This document shows positions 25,137 to 33,547 of a stretch of DNA of 64,000 nt, piece by piece. A model generated the notes under the pieces. The model saw only the letters and a list, made by a program, of their open reading frames with translations, did no database searches and was not told the origin of the DNA. The DNA is from Ruminococcus albus AD2013 (lineage in GTDB: Bacteria > Bacillota > Clostridia > Oscillospirales > Ruminococcaceae), in NCBI RefSeq assembly GCF_000526775.1, contig NZ_JAGS01000001.1, positions 2,976,001 to 3,040,000 on the forward strand, read 5' to 3'. Each line of letters starts with the position of its first letter. Position 1 is the stretch's first letter. The translations under genes and the position numbers were made by a program.

Positions 25137-25884
25137 ACTTTGCTTTGCCCTGATTTGCCACACTGTTCATTTTTGCAGCAAGCTCATCGGGGTCGCACAG
25201 ATACTCCTTGCCGATCACGTTGAATTCGTCATCAAATTCATATACCAGCGGTGTTGCCGTAGGTATATTCACATTGATTATCTCCTCATCGCTGAGACCG
25301 TCAAAGTACTTTACCAAAGCTCTCAGGCTGTTGCCGTGAGCCGCTATAACCACACGCCTGCCCGATTTTATCTGAGGTTTTATCTCCTCTTCAAAGTACG
25401 GAACAGCTCTGGCGATGGTATCCTTGAGACTTTCCTGCAAAGGTAACTCTGCGGGATCTTCCTCGCGGTACTTCGGGTCCTTCTTCGGATTTCTTTCGTC
25501 ATCCTCGGTTAGTGCCATCGGAGGGATATCAAAGGATCTTCTCCAGATCTTCACCTGCTCCTCGCCGTATTTAGCGGCAGTTTCGCTTTTGTTCAGACCC
25601 TGGAGAGCGCCGTAGTGCCTTTCGTTGAGCCTCCAGCTCTTAACTACGGGCAGCCACTCTCTGTCCATCTCGGCCAGTACATTGTTGAGCGTATGTATAG
25701 CTCTTTTGAGGTATGAGGTATAGCAGATATCAAAGTCATAGCCTGTCTCTTTCAAGACCTTGCCTGCCTTCTTTGCTTCCTCAACACCTGCCTCGCTCAG
25801 CTCAACGTCAGTCCAGCCCGTGAACTTGTTCTCCTTGTTCCACTCGCTTTCGCCGTGGCGGATGAGTACCAGTTTCATGCTCAT
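25135..25884 (-). CDS. gpmA: 2,3-bisphosphoglycerate-dependent phosphoglycerate mutase
   Basis: A 249-residue histidine phosphatase-fold enzyme that does the same reaction as the adjacent gpmI product by a phospho-histidine mechanism. Motifs are LVLIRHGESEWNKENKFTGW (phospho-His), the ERHYGALQGLNK segment and VVIAAHGNSLRALVKY (second His). Length matches the bacterial GpmA class. The first ATG is 9 bases from AAAGGA. Confidence 0.96.
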   Translation of the reverse strand: MSMKLVLIRHGESEWNKENKFTGWTDVELSEAGVEEAKKAGKVLKETGYDFDICYTSYLKRAIHTLNNVLAEMDREWLPVVKSWRLNERHYGALQGLNKSETAAKYGEEQVKIWRRSFDIPPMALTEDDERNPKKDPKYREEDPAELPLQESLKDTIARAVPYFEEEIKPQIKSGRRVVIAAHGNSLRALVKYFDGLSDEEIINVNIPTATPLVYEFDDEFNVIGKEYLCDPDELAAKMNSVANQGKAK

Positions 25885-26030
25885 ATTAAATTGTCCTTTC
25901 GTTTATCTCACTGTCCGCGCATGAAGGACAGCGGGATACTTATTTATAATAAATGCTTTGCGCATATATTACCGAAAACAAATAAGAATTAAATATACAC
26001 TTTAGAGTGTGACCTGAAGTTCAGATACTG

Positions 26031-26525
26031 TCAGTCCAGATCACAAAATCTCTGCCTGCAAACTGCAAAGCCCATCAGCATGAAGATATATGCCGCAAGA
26101 TTTGCCCAGCCGCAGTATTCCAGAATGCGGAAATGTGTCTGGGTAAAGGCTTTGACATCAGCGCCAAGTTCAGCCGCTGATCTCACCGCCTTTGAGAACA
26201 GCAGTCTTGAAATAATGGTAGATGCCGGAAGCATAAGGAATGACAGCAAACCGATGATCTGCGGGTCCATATCCTTATCCATCATAAGTTTAAGCAAGAA
26301 CCATAATATAAAGTAGATTATAACGCCGCCCAGAAGTACGGCAGCAAGTGTCATGTCGGGATTATTTGCGGGGACTTCACTGATTTCTATTTTGAAGAAT
26401 TTTATCAGCGCATCGTCATAAAATGCGGGACGAAAGATCAACAGTATAGTTATAAAAAACATATAGATGACTTCGGATACTACCGAAAGAGTCATAAGTC
26501 TGCGCAGCAGCCTGCTTCTTTTCAT
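26031..26525 (-). CDS. Small multi-pass membrane protein, unknown
   Basis: About 164 residues with four predicted membrane helices (near 14-33, 62-82, 92-112 and 138-158) and little else. Not recognised. The longest frame starts at a GTG at 26534. The ATG at 26525 has GAGGTG 8 bases upstream. It sits between gpmA and tpiA on the same strand. Confidence 0.65.
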   Translation of the reverse strand: MKRSRLLRRLMTLSVVSEVIYMFFITILLIFRPAFYDDALIKFFKIEISEVPANNPDMTLAAVLLGGVIIYFILWFLLKLMMDKDMDPQIIGLLSFLMLPASTIISRLLFSKAVRSAAELGADVKAFTQTHFRILEYCGWANLAAYIFMLMGFAVCRQRFCDLD

Positions 26526-26620
26526 TTTTAACACACCTCATGAATAATATCAGACGGCATAAATTTACCGCTGAATATATTTATTGCAAGAATTTCCCCA
26601 AATTCCCCAATTACTCTATG

Positions 26621-26650
26621 AAAAAAGGGAGCGGGCTGACCCGCCCCCCG
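26621..26650 (-). terminator. Terminator of tpiA
   Basis: On the minus strand GGGCGGG and CCCGCTC pair across a 3-4 base loop, followed by CCTTTTTT. Confidence 0.85.
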
Positions 26651-26671
26651 ATGTGTTTGCTAATTCAGATA

Positions 26672-27448
26672 TCAGCCGTTTACAGCTGCCTGTACGATGG
26701 TGTTGAAATCAGCAGCCTTGAGGGAAGCGCCGCCGATAAGACCGCCGTCAACGTTCTCCTTGCTGAGCAGCTCAGCAGCGTTGCCTGCGTTCATGGATCC
26801 GCCGTACTGGATAGTAACTGCCTGAGCGGTAGCATCGTCATACAGCTTAGCAAGTGTAGCTCTGATGAATGCGCAAACTTCTTCAGCCTGGTCAGCAGTA
26901 GCAGTCTTGCCTGTGCCGATAGCCCATACAGGCTCGTAAGCGATAACAGTCTTCTTAACGTCCTCAGCGGAAATATCGAAGAGGTCAAGCTTGATCTGAC
27001 GAGCGATAACTTCCTCAGTGATGTTGCACTCACGCTCCCAGAGCAGCTCGCCAACGCAAACGATAGGCTTCAGACCTGCAGCCAGAGCAGCCTTTGTTCT
27101 CTTGTTAACAGTCTCATCGGTCTCGCCGAAGTACTGTCTTCTCTCGGAGTGACCGAGAACAACGTACTCAACGCCCAGCTCAGTCAGCATATCAGCAGAT
27201 ATCTCGCCTGTGAAGGCGCCGCTCTTCTCGAAGTGAACGTTCTCAGCGCCGACCTTTACGTTAGAACCTGCGGTAGTATTAACAGCAGTCTCCAGATTGG
27301 TGAAAGGTACGCATGCGATAACCTCGACCTTACCTTCAGCATTTGCTACGAGGGGCTTGATAGCTTCCAGAAGCTCCTTAGCTTCGGGACGGGTCTTGTT
27401 CATCTTCCAGTTGCCTGCAATGATAGCTTTTCTTACGGATTTCTTCAT
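26672..27448 (-). CDS. tpiA: Triosephosphate isomerase
   Basis: A 258-residue TIM-barrel enzyme that interconverts dihydroxyacetone phosphate and glyceraldehyde 3-phosphate. Catalytic parts are Lys in AGNWKMNKT, His in LGHSERRQYFGE, Glu in AYEPVWAIGTGKTA and the phosphate loop YGGSMNAGNA. The ATG follows AAAGGAG. It has its own consensus promoter and terminator. Confidence 0.97.
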   Translation of the reverse strand: MKKSVRKAIIAGNWKMNKTRPEAKELLEAIKPLVANAEGKVEVIACVPFTNLETAVNTTAGSNVKVGAENVHFEKSGAFTGEISADMLTELGVEYVVLGHSERRQYFGETDETVNKRTKAALAAGLKPIVCVGELLWERECNITEEVIARQIKLDLFDISAEDVKKTVIAYEPVWAIGTGKTATADQAEEVCAFIRATLAKLYDDATAQAVTIQYGGSMNAGNAAELLSKENVDGGLIGGASLKAADFNTIVQAAVNG

Positions 27449-27496
27449 TTTAAAAACTCCTTTTTATAGAAAATAAGATTAAAACCTACATAATCA

Positions 27497-27525
27497 ATTA
27501 TACAACAATAGCAGACCAATGTCAA
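27497..27525 (-). promoter_or_regulatory. Promoter of tpiA
   Basis: Minus-strand TTGACA (27520-27525), 17-base spacer, TATAAT (27497-27502). Confidence 0.9.
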
Positions 27526-27567
27526 TGCTTACAGATAAAATTTTAACAATTGGGAGATGATAAGCAA

Positions 27568-27616
27568 ACCGGCGGAAACTGCCAAAGCAATCATCTTTGA
27601 CAATTCCCGCCGGTCG
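27568..27616 (-). terminator. Long bulged hairpin after the 28.0-kb helical protein gene
   Basis: On the minus strand ACCGGCGGGAA pairs with TTCCGCCGGT with one bulge, and an inner stem TGTCAAAG/CTTTGGCA continues it. It lies 12 bases past the stop. Only a short T stretch follows. Confidence 0.55.
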
Positions 27617-27627
27617 GTTGTTTTGCC

Positions 27628-28062
27628 TTACAAGAACCCTCTCAGTTCCCTTGCCAATTCCTCTTCCAGCGCTATCAGCTTTTTCGTGATATCCTTGGAG
27701 TATTCCTCTGCCGCGGCATACTGGTTGAGGTATTTTGAAAGCGACTTGATACCCATATTACAGCCGTCAGTTATGAACTCTGCCGCCGCTTTATCGGTAT
27801 CATCTGTCACCAGTTTGAAATTCGCCTTTATCTTCCCCATAAGTTCAGCCATCATCGGCGGGTCTTTACCCTCATCGCTGAATCTTTCAAGCCGTTCATT
27901 TATCACCCTGTTCATTTCCATATGCTGTTCCCTGCTGTTTTCAAGGATATTTTTCAAGGGTTCACTCAGCCTGAACTCCATAGTATCCTCTATTGAGGAT
28001 ACACCCATTTTTGCACCCGCGTCACATTCCCGCAAAAGTCGGACGGTATCTTTTTCTATCAT
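27628..28062 (-). CDS. Conserved helical protein of unknown function
   Basis: A 144-residue, almost wholly alpha-helical soluble protein. Typical stretches are TVRLLRECDAGAKMGVSSIE, EHMEMNRVINERLERF and FITDGCNMGIKSLSKYLNQY. The layout suggests a four-helix bundle of ferritin-like or DUF2383-like shape, though I cannot point to metal ligands. Similar proteins occur across Clostridia (recollection, not a search). The ATG follows GAAAGGAC. Confidence 0.7.
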   Translation of the reverse strand: MIEKDTVRLLRECDAGAKMGVSSIEDTMEFRLSEPLKNILENSREQHMEMNRVINERLERFSDEGKDPPMMAELMGKIKANFKLVTDDTDKAAAEFITDGCNMGIKSLSKYLNQYAAAEEYSKDITKKLIALEEELARELRGFL

Positions 28063-28361
28063 AGTATCAGTCCTTTCAGTTTTATGGTTATAGTGTTGAC
28101 CTGTTGCCGCGAATTATACTTAGCGTGTTTTTAATTGTATATTTGCTTTGGCGGGTAGTTGGTGAGTTTTCGCCTCTCAGCTGCGACTGCGTCGGCAGCG
28201 TCCTCGGGTCGATGCGCGAGCAATAATTTTACGCGGATAGTTTGTGCGTGTCGTATGGTTTGGTACACGCTCGTACAATTTGGTATTGCCGCGCCGGTTT
28301 GGTCGGGAGTTTGCTTTGCTATTTAAAGCACAATTTTCACATCGCTTTTGCGCTTTGACCG
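28063..28361. other. Non-coding stretch with unusual base composition
   Basis: About 300 bases without a believable gene. It is richer in GC and in TTTGGT and GCG words than its surroundings. I find no RNA family, hairpin-plus-T terminator or transposon end. It borders the repeat at 28362. Confidence 0.4.
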
Positions 28362-28462
28362 AGAGGCTCTGCCCCTCAACAGTCAGCTTTGCTGATTGTG
28401 GCTCTCCGCAAGCTTTTCACGAAAAGCTTGACCAAAAGCTCGCTTCCTTGGCATTCTATCCT
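28362..28462. repeat. Palindromic dispersed repeat, copy 2
   Basis: Inverse-orientation relative of the repeat at 301-449. The shared outer arm reads AGCTCGCTTCCTTGGCATTC here and occurs as its near reverse complement at 307-326. Both copies contain a small inverted repeat (AGCTTTTC/GAAAAGCT here) and a central hairpin with a 3-base loop (CAGTCAGC TTT GCTGATTG here). The right arm is missing, so this copy is shorter. Confidence 0.75.
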
Positions 28463-28472
28463 CAAAAAACGG

Positions 28473-28501
28473 TTGACCTCGCTTTGCCGATGTGGTATAA
28501 T
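28473..28501 (+). promoter_or_regulatory. Promoter of the 28.6-30.0 kb genes
   Basis: TTGACC (28473-28478), 17-base spacer, TATAAT (28496-28501) with TGG before the -10. It begins directly after the repeat. Confidence 0.88.
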
Positions 28502-28575
28502 ATCTTTGAATAGTCCTTACAGTGGTATAATTTTTTATACCAACCGATACCACAGCATACGAAAGGAGAAATATA

Positions 28576-28938
28576 ATGTACGAAGAATTCGCAGCATGGC
28601 TCGATGAAAAACTGGAGAACGGTCTCCCCGATACAGCGGCGGCAGTTAATTTCAATATCTACGAGGAGGAAAATAACGGCTGGTCCGTTCAGCTGGTAGC
28701 TTCCGACAGATTTGATGCACAGGATGATGAATGGGCTTGCTTTGAAGTTTATTCCTCGCAGGAAGACCTGTATTACTGGGAAAAGGAATACAGCTGGGAA
28801 GAAGCACACGAAGATGTCCGCGAACTTATATCCGCTTATCTTGAAAATGGCAGATACTCGGATATGCTGAAAAACTACCGTGCAGTAGGTTTCGGCTTTG
28901 TTGACGGCGACCTTGAACTTGCCTACGTAAGGGAGTGA
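28576..28938 (+). CDS. Small acidic protein, unknown
   Basis: A 120-residue soluble protein rich in Glu, Asp, Tyr and Trp (for example EDLYYWEKEYSWEEAHED). The size and composition resemble small immunity-type or SUKH-like proteins, but no motif confirms this. The ATG follows GAAAGGAG. It is the first gene after a strong promoter and is followed at once by two small membrane protein genes. Confidence 0.65.
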   Translation: MYEEFAAWLDEKLENGLPDTAAAVNFNIYEEENNGWSVQLVASDRFDAQDDEWACFEVYSSQEDLYYWEKEYSWEEAHEDVRELISAYLENGRYSDMLKNYRAVGFGFVDGDLELAYVRE

Positions 28939-28942
28939 TATC

Positions 28943-29437
28943 ATGACCGATCTTGATATTGTGATGCTGGTATGCCTTGCAATAGTCGCTGCGGCACTGA
29001 TTGTTACAGATATCCGCGTGATAAAGGCATGGAAAGCCGCAAAGGATAAAGTCACCCTTACCGAGATAGGCGATATCCTCTGCATGATACTTTTTGCAGC
29101 GGGTGTGACCTGCTGTTATTCGGTGGATAATATGTCTCTGCCCGTGTATGTGCTTTCGCTGATAGTAACTCTGCTTTTTCTGCCCTGTGCATTCACTATA
29201 ATCACCCCCGAGGGCATTATCGTCCCCGAGATAAAAAAGGATTGTCTCCGACCTGCCGAAAAATACAGCTACGATTATACACAGGGCAAGGTCATCAAAG
29301 AGACTCTCAACATCTACTACAACAACGGCAGACCGCTGAAACTTTATCTCGGCATAAAAAGCACCAAACTTTTAACTATGCTGAACAACAATTATGAAAA
29401 GCACGGGTACGAAAACCCCATGCTGAGGAGTGAGTAA
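28943..29437 (+). CDS. Membrane protein of unknown function
   Basis: A 164-residue protein with three membrane helices in the first half (about 5-24, 45-63 and 66-88) and a soluble C-terminal half with YNNGRPLKLYLGIKSTKLL. Not recognised. It starts 4 bases after the previous stop, and its end overlaps the ribosome binding region of the next gene. Confidence 0.65.
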   Translation: MTDLDIVMLVCLAIVAAALIVTDIRVIKAWKAAKDKVTLTEIGDILCMILFAAGVTCCYSVDNMSLPVYVLSLIVTLLFLPCAFTIITPEGIIVPEIKKDCLRPAEKYSYDYTQGKVIKETLNIYYNNGRPLKLYLGIKSTKLLTMLNNNYEKHGYENPMLRSE

Positions 29438-29438
29438 A

Positions 29439-29981
29439 ATGGAAATGTATAAACTTCTTGCCCTTGCAGATGATACTGACAAAAGCTTTGACGGGCTTTT
29501 CAGCGGGGCAGGTCATATCGTCGGGATAGTGCTTGCAGTTACGGGACTTCTTCTGCTGTACATAGCGTTCAAAGTTGCGCAGGGGTACAGCTTTATACCG
29601 ACCCTCGGCAGTGAGACTGTCATCAAGGAAGATAACTATGTTGAGGGCACAGCAAAGGCAGTTGAAAAGATAGTTACCAAAATGCCCGACCCCAACGGCG
29701 GTGAGGACAGAGAGTTCGTGGAATGGAAGATAGTCTACACCGCGAACGGTGAGGAATACTCACAAGAGATACCGGATGACGGCTATTCAGAGGGCGATAA
29801 TATCAAGATCAAATACGACCCTGCAAAGCCTTCTGCATATTATATTGCAGAGGAAAAAGAGGAAACCGACGAAAGCGAAGACACTACTGACGAGGGCAAA
29901 GGAAAAATGACAGGACTTATCCTTGGTGTACTGGGTGTGCTGGTGATACTCGGCGGCGTGGCACTATATTTGAATTCCTGA
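29439..29981 (+). CDS. DUF3592-like membrane protein
   Basis: About 180 residues. There is a membrane helix near residues 24-44, an extracellular or lumenal domain with VEGTAKAVEKIVTK, VEWKIVYTANGEEYSQEIP and GDNIKIKYDPAKPSAYYI, an acidic stretch, and a second helix at the C-terminus. The middle matches the DUF3592 pattern (a small beta-domain of unknown role). The longest frame begins at GTG 29430. The ATG at 29439 has GAGGAG at 8 bases. Confidence 0.72.
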   Translation: MEMYKLLALADDTDKSFDGLFSGAGHIVGIVLAVTGLLLLYIAFKVAQGYSFIPTLGSETVIKEDNYVEGTAKAVEKIVTKMPDPNGGEDREFVEWKIVYTANGEEYSQEIPDDGYSEGDNIKIKYDPAKPSAYYIAEEKEETDESEDTTDEGKGKMTGLILGVLGVLVILGGVALYLNS

Positions 29982-29995
29982 TCGTCAGCGCTAAC

Positions 29996-30039
29996 AAAAA
30001 GATCAAGCGTATGCAAAACTCAATGCATACGCTCTTTTT
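29996..30039. terminator. Bidirectional terminator
   Basis: AGCGTATGC and GCATACGCT form a perfect stem flanked by AAAAA on the left and TTTTT on the right. It can stop transcription from both the DUF3592 side and the degV side. Confidence 0.88.
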
Positions 30040-30047
30040 ATGTTATA

Positions 30048-30920
30048 TCACTTGTTCTGTGACTTGAATATCACACCGATGACCTTCGGACCTGCGTTTA
30101 CCGCTATCTCCGAACCTATCTGATAGGTATCGGCAGGGGGATAGCCCAGCTTTTTGGTCATAGCCTGTATCATCTCGTCACGGACTTCGGTATCGTTGCC
30201 GTATACGACGCAGTAAGGTGTCTTGGGTATCTGTTCGCCTGCGGTGAGTTCGATTATCTTGGGGATAAGCGCCTTGTCGCCGCGTACTTTGGCTTCGGTG
30301 GTTATCTGGTTATGCTGAATTCGGGATACAGGGCGGAGACCCATTATCTCACCCACGAATGCAGCTGCCGCGGGGATACGTCCCGATTTCTTGGCATATT
30401 GCAGAGAATACATTCCGAAGAATATAACGCAGTTATCCACCCAATCGCGGATAAAGGATTCTATCTCGCTTACAGATGCGCCTTTCTGCGCTTTCTTGGC
30501 AGCTTCTACCACTGCATAGCCGTATCCGCCTGTGTAGCCCTTGCCATCGATATTGATGATATTGAACTTGCCCTTTGCTTCGGGTACTTCCTCATAAAAC
30601 TGCTCAACTGCCATGACGGAATTGTTGTATGTGGCAGAACCCTTTGAGTTTATGCTGACATAGATAACATCGGTATAACCTGCGTTGTAAAGCTCCTTGT
30701 AATTCTCTGCGAATTCAAATGCAGTTATCTGCGATGTCAGGGGTATGCCGTCATACTCGTCCATCATTTTGTAGAACTTCTCGTTGTCGAAATCCACGCG
30801 GCTGGTGTAGCTTTTATCACCCATACTCATCTTGAAAGGTACTACGTGAATTTCGTACTTCTTTTCGTTCTCGGCTGAGATATCGCTCGCCGAATCTGTC
30901 ATTATCTTTATTTTAGACAT
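30048..30920 (-). CDS. DegV-family fatty-acid-binding protein
   Basis: A 290-residue EDD-fold protein. It starts with the family block IKIMTDSASDISAE and has PLTSQITAFEF and YVSINSKGSATYNN. DegV proteins (FakB in Staphylococcus) hold a fatty acid for phosphorylation by FakA. No fakA is seen here. The ATG lies inside the end of the last gene of the paralogue array and uses a GGAGG in that gene, so degV is probably translated from the array transcript. Confidence 0.9.
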   Translation of the reverse strand: MSKIKIMTDSASDISAENEKKYEIHVVPFKMSMGDKSYTSRVDFDNEKFYKMMDEYDGIPLTSQITAFEFAENYKELYNAGYTDVIYVSINSKGSATYNNSVMAVEQFYEEVPEAKGKFNIINIDGKGYTGGYGYAVVEAAKKAQKGASVSEIESFIRDWVDNCVIFFGMYSLQYAKKSGRIPAAAAFVGEIMGLRPVSRIQHNQITTEAKVRGDKALIPKIIELTAGEQIPKTPYCVVYGNDTEVRDEMIQAMTKKLGYPPADTYQIGSEIAVNAGPKVIGVIFKSQNK

Positions 30921-31416
30921 TTGGTTTTCCTCCTTGGTCTGTATTTATTTTATTATCTATGTATCGCTTTAATTGCGAGAACTTGCTGTTCTCAAACTCT
31001 TTTGTAAGATATGTGGTTTTTTTGGCTAACGCGTCATAGTCGATGTCCATTGCCGCACTGAATGTCAGCTTATTACTTCCTAGGTCAAAGCAGATAGTTT
31101 CTACCCATTTGGTGCCGTACCTTGTATCGTTATGCTCTCTCGTTATTTCCATGCTCCTGATATCGCTGTATTTTATAACATCGGTCTTTATAAATGCTTT
31201 TATAAATCTGACTTCCGTTTCCTGCGCCTCAAAGCTACATGGAACAAAACTGGATATCAATAGAAGCAATAGACATAACAATAACAGTATCCCGGAAACA
31301 ACTGTTGCACCGTACCAAAACTTATTTAACGCTACAGTTAATATAATAACTACTAAAAAGGTCGGAAATATGAGCAAAAGCCCAGTATCCGAAGAATAAG
31401 TAAATTCTTCTTTCAT
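30913..31416 (-). CDS. Paralogue array gene 8: two-helix PH-like membrane protein
   Basis: About 167 residues starting MKEEFTYSSDTGLLLIF. Two adjacent membrane helices are followed by a beta-rich domain with FEAQETEVRFIKAFIKTDVI and IKYSDIRSMEITREH, and then the array's C-terminal signature ENSKFSQLKRYID. A longer frame begins at 31437, but AAAGGAG sits 8 bases before the ATG at 31416. It is most like array gene 4 (shared MDIDYDxxAK and FENSKFSxLK). It overlaps degV by 8 bases. Confidence 0.8.
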   Translation of the reverse strand: MKEEFTYSSDTGLLLIFPTFLVVIILTVALNKFWYGATVVSGILLLLCLLLLLISSFVPCSFEAQETEVRFIKAFIKTDVIKYSDIRSMEITREHNDTRYGTKWVETICFDLGSNKLTFSAAMDIDYDALAKKTTYLTKEFENSKFSQLKRYIDNKINTDQGGKPNV

Positions 31417-31453
31417 ACCATGTTCTCCTTTATACATCCTACATGAAAATAAA

Positions 31454-31915
31454 TTATATGCGCTCTTTCAAGCCTATACGCTCGTCGATATAGTCTTTGA
31501 GTTCTGTCATACAGCCTTTGCCGCTGAAATCTCTCAGCTTTGTACAGAACACATACCGTTTTTCATGGGTCTGTATCACAAGTTCTTCAAAAGGGGTTAC
31601 AAAAACTATCGACTTATCTACAAGTGTTCTGTACTCGCCGTAACTGACCTCCACAGACCTTATGTCGCGGTAGTCTATATGGGTCTTTCTGCCGAATATG
31701 CTGAAAGTGACCGAAGTCTCTCCCGCATCATAATAGCAGGGGATATTCAGATCTATGGCGATGAAACCTATGAGCGTCAGCAGCCACAGACCCATTGCAG
31801 CAACGCTGTCATATACGGCAGCCAGCACGAACCAGACCATTAATGGTATAAACAATATGACCGATACTACGGTCGTCCATCTGCCATTGCCTTTGAATTC
31901 ATATTTTCTTTTCAT
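31454..31915 (-). CDS. Paralogue array gene 7: two-helix PH-like membrane protein
   Basis: A 153-residue protein starting MKRKYEFKGNGRW. Two membrane helices are followed by YYDAGETSVTFSIFGRKTHI and IDYRDIRSVEVSYGE, and a divergent end (MTELKDYIDERIGL). It is the most divergent member. Its FGRKTxIxY block points to array gene 4 as nearest relative. The leader GAATGACAACTC before the ATG also resembles that of gene 4. Confidence 0.78.
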   Translation of the reverse strand: MKRKYEFKGNGRWTTVVSVILFIPLMVWFVLAAVYDSVAAMGLWLLTLIGFIAIDLNIPCYYDAGETSVTFSIFGRKTHIDYRDIRSVEVSYGEYRTLVDKSIVFVTPFEELVIQTHEKRYVFCTKLRDFSGKGCMTELKDYIDERIGLKERI

Positions 31916-31932
31916 GAGTTGTCATTCTTTCA

Positions 31933-32463
31933 TTATATTTTTTCAGCACTCATGATCGGGATGCGCTCCTCGATGTAGTTTTTGAGGCGTGAGAACTTGC
32001 TGTTTGCCATGTCCTCGGCTGACACACCTGACGGTTCGGATGTGTCGTGCGGCGGGACAAGTATGCCCGCGAATGAATGGTCGCCGTCGTCACAGTGGAA
32101 AGTTATTATTTCAGTGACACCTGTATATGTGACAATTTGGTACTTCGTCTTTTTTTTCTTGAACGATCTTGTTTCGGTGCGCAGATCGATGCTTTTTATT
32201 GAGGAATAGGGTATCCGCTTCCTGAATATCCTGCTGAATGTGACAGCGTTGTCGTCAGCGGAAAAGCGCACACTGACTAAGATTCGTCCGATAAAGAATG
32301 CCAGCACGGAACCTGATATAAAAACTAATATCCAGAATATCCGTCTATCGAGATGGTCACCTTTCATGAATAAATATATCATCAGTCCAACTGCGGCAAA
32401 AAATATTAAACCTTCCGTGGCAGAGGTATCGTTGACAGTGTCATAGTCGTATTTTTCTTTCAT
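31933..32463 (-). CDS. Paralogue array gene 6: two-helix PH-like membrane protein
   Basis: A 176-residue protein starting MKEKYDYDTVNDTSATEG. The helices are at about 15-33 and 42-62, then FSADDNAVTFSRIFRKRIPY, YSSIKSIDLRTETRSFKKK and a C-terminal ANSKFSRLKNYIEERIPIM. It belongs with array gene 2 (shared ADxxAVTFxRxFxKxIxYSSIKSIDLR and GDHSFA). GGAAAGGAA precedes the start; two ATGs are close together. Confidence 0.8.
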   Translation of the reverse strand: MKEKYDYDTVNDTSATEGLIFFAAVGLMIYLFMKGDHLDRRIFWILVFISGSVLAFFIGRILVSVRFSADDNAVTFSRIFRKRIPYSSIKSIDLRTETRSFKKKKTKYQIVTYTGVTEIITFHCDDGDHSFAGILVPPHDTSEPSGVSAEDMANSKFSRLKNYIEERIPIMSAEKI

Positions 32464-32484
32464 TTTTTCATTTCCTTTCCTTTA

Positions 32485-32976
32485 TCAGGTTGTCTTTATC
32501 ATGTCCTCAATGTAAGTTTTCAGCTGAGAGAATTTGCTTTCATTGAAATCACGCTTTAGATCGCAGGGGTGACGTATCAGGTTTTTATAATTGATATCAA
32601 GCCTGCGGCGGTAAATATAGCGTTTACCATATTTTGTTTCTATGGTGAGTATTTCATTATAGTGATCCTTATCACCGCGTATCATCGCCGTTTGAAACTC
32701 TTGTTCAACTGATATTTCTGATATATCGCGGTATCTTATTCTGGTCTTCTTAAAGAATACCTTTATAAGCACCGAACGTTTTCGGGCGTGCATACTCACA
32801 GGTACAACTGACAGTATAATAAGCAGTACTATGTATACTGCTATGGATATAAGGATGATGCCTGCGTCTTCTTCCCGCAATCTCACGCCTGAATATGCCA
32901 GCAAGATCATGAGAACTATGCCGCCATAAAACAAAACGTAAAATAACGGACTCCTGTATTTATATTTTATCTTCAT
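32485..32976 (-). CDS. Paralogue array gene 5: two-helix PH-like membrane protein
   Basis: A 163-residue protein starting MKIKYKYRSPLFYV. Two helices are followed by MHARKRSVLIKVFFKKTRIR, IRYRDISEISVEQEFQTAMI and RGDKDHYNEILTI, and a C-terminal NESKFSQLKTYIEDMI. It is of the MKIKYKYRS type shared with array genes 1 and 3. AGAGGAA precedes the ATG. Confidence 0.8.
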   Translation of the reverse strand: MKIKYKYRSPLFYVLFYGGIVLMILLAYSGVRLREEDAGIILISIAVYIVLLIILSVVPVSMHARKRSVLIKVFFKKTRIRYRDISEISVEQEFQTAMIRGDKDHYNEILTIETKYGKRYIYRRRLDINYKNLIRHPCDLKRDFNESKFSQLKTYIEDMIKTT

Positions 32977-33011
32977 TTGTTGTTTCCTCTTTATATGTTA
33001 TTTTTCTCTTT

Positions 33012-33515
33012 TTATATATTTATATAAATGCGCTCCTCGATGTAGTTTTTGAGGCGTGAGAACTTGCTGTTCTCAAACTGTGCGGTCATGCTTGCGGGGT
33101 CTTTGGCTACCTCGTCATAGTCGATATCCATCTGAGCTGAAAATACGTAGGTCTTTTCTTTTGCGTATATTGTCAGGGTCTCGACATAGCATCTCTGGAT
33201 GCCCGATCTTGTTTTGAACTCGTTATTGCGACGTTCAATTTTCATATCTTTTATTTCACCGTATCTTATAACAGTTTTTCTGCCGAGATATGAGAACGTG
33301 ACCTGTGTATCGTCGGCATCAAAGCTTGCTTTTGGCTCAGTTATATTGAAGGCTGCCATGGTAATCACAATCAGCGTAAATGCCAGTGCTGCACCTGCCG
33401 TCGATCTTGTTGCTACGCCAGCCAGAGCCGATATGAATAACATTACAATTGCAACTCCGCAGCCTATGGCTGTAGCTGTGTCATTTTCAAAGAAACGTGT
33501 ATATTTTTCTCTCAT
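33012..33515 (-). CDS. Paralogue array gene 4: two-helix PH-like membrane protein
   Basis: A 167-residue protein starting MREKYTRFFENDTATAIG. The helices are near 16-33 and 38-56, then FDADDTQVTFSYLGRKTVIR, YGEIKDMKIERRNNEF, a strand pair around YVETLTIYAKEKTYVFSAQM and the terminal FENSKFSRLKNYIEERI. It is nearest to array genes 7 and 8. Confidence 0.8.
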   Translation of the reverse strand: MREKYTRFFENDTATAIGCGVAIVMLFISALAGVATRSTAGAALAFTLIVITMAAFNITEPKASFDADDTQVTFSYLGRKTVIRYGEIKDMKIERRNNEFKTRSGIQRCYVETLTIYAKEKTYVFSAQMDIDYDEVAKDPASMTAQFENSKFSRLKNYIEERIYINI

Positions 33516-33547
33516 TATGTTGTCACTCTTTCTTTCTATCTTTCTGT

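Noticed and set aside
23613..25223. 536-codon open frame on the plus strand opposite gpmI
   Set aside because: It lies antisense to a clear gpmI gene, its translation has no motif, and its length follows from codon bias of the opposite strand.
28244..28655. Open frames on both strands across repeat copy 2
   Set aside because: They are produced by the repeat and overlap a strong promoter; no ribosome sites.
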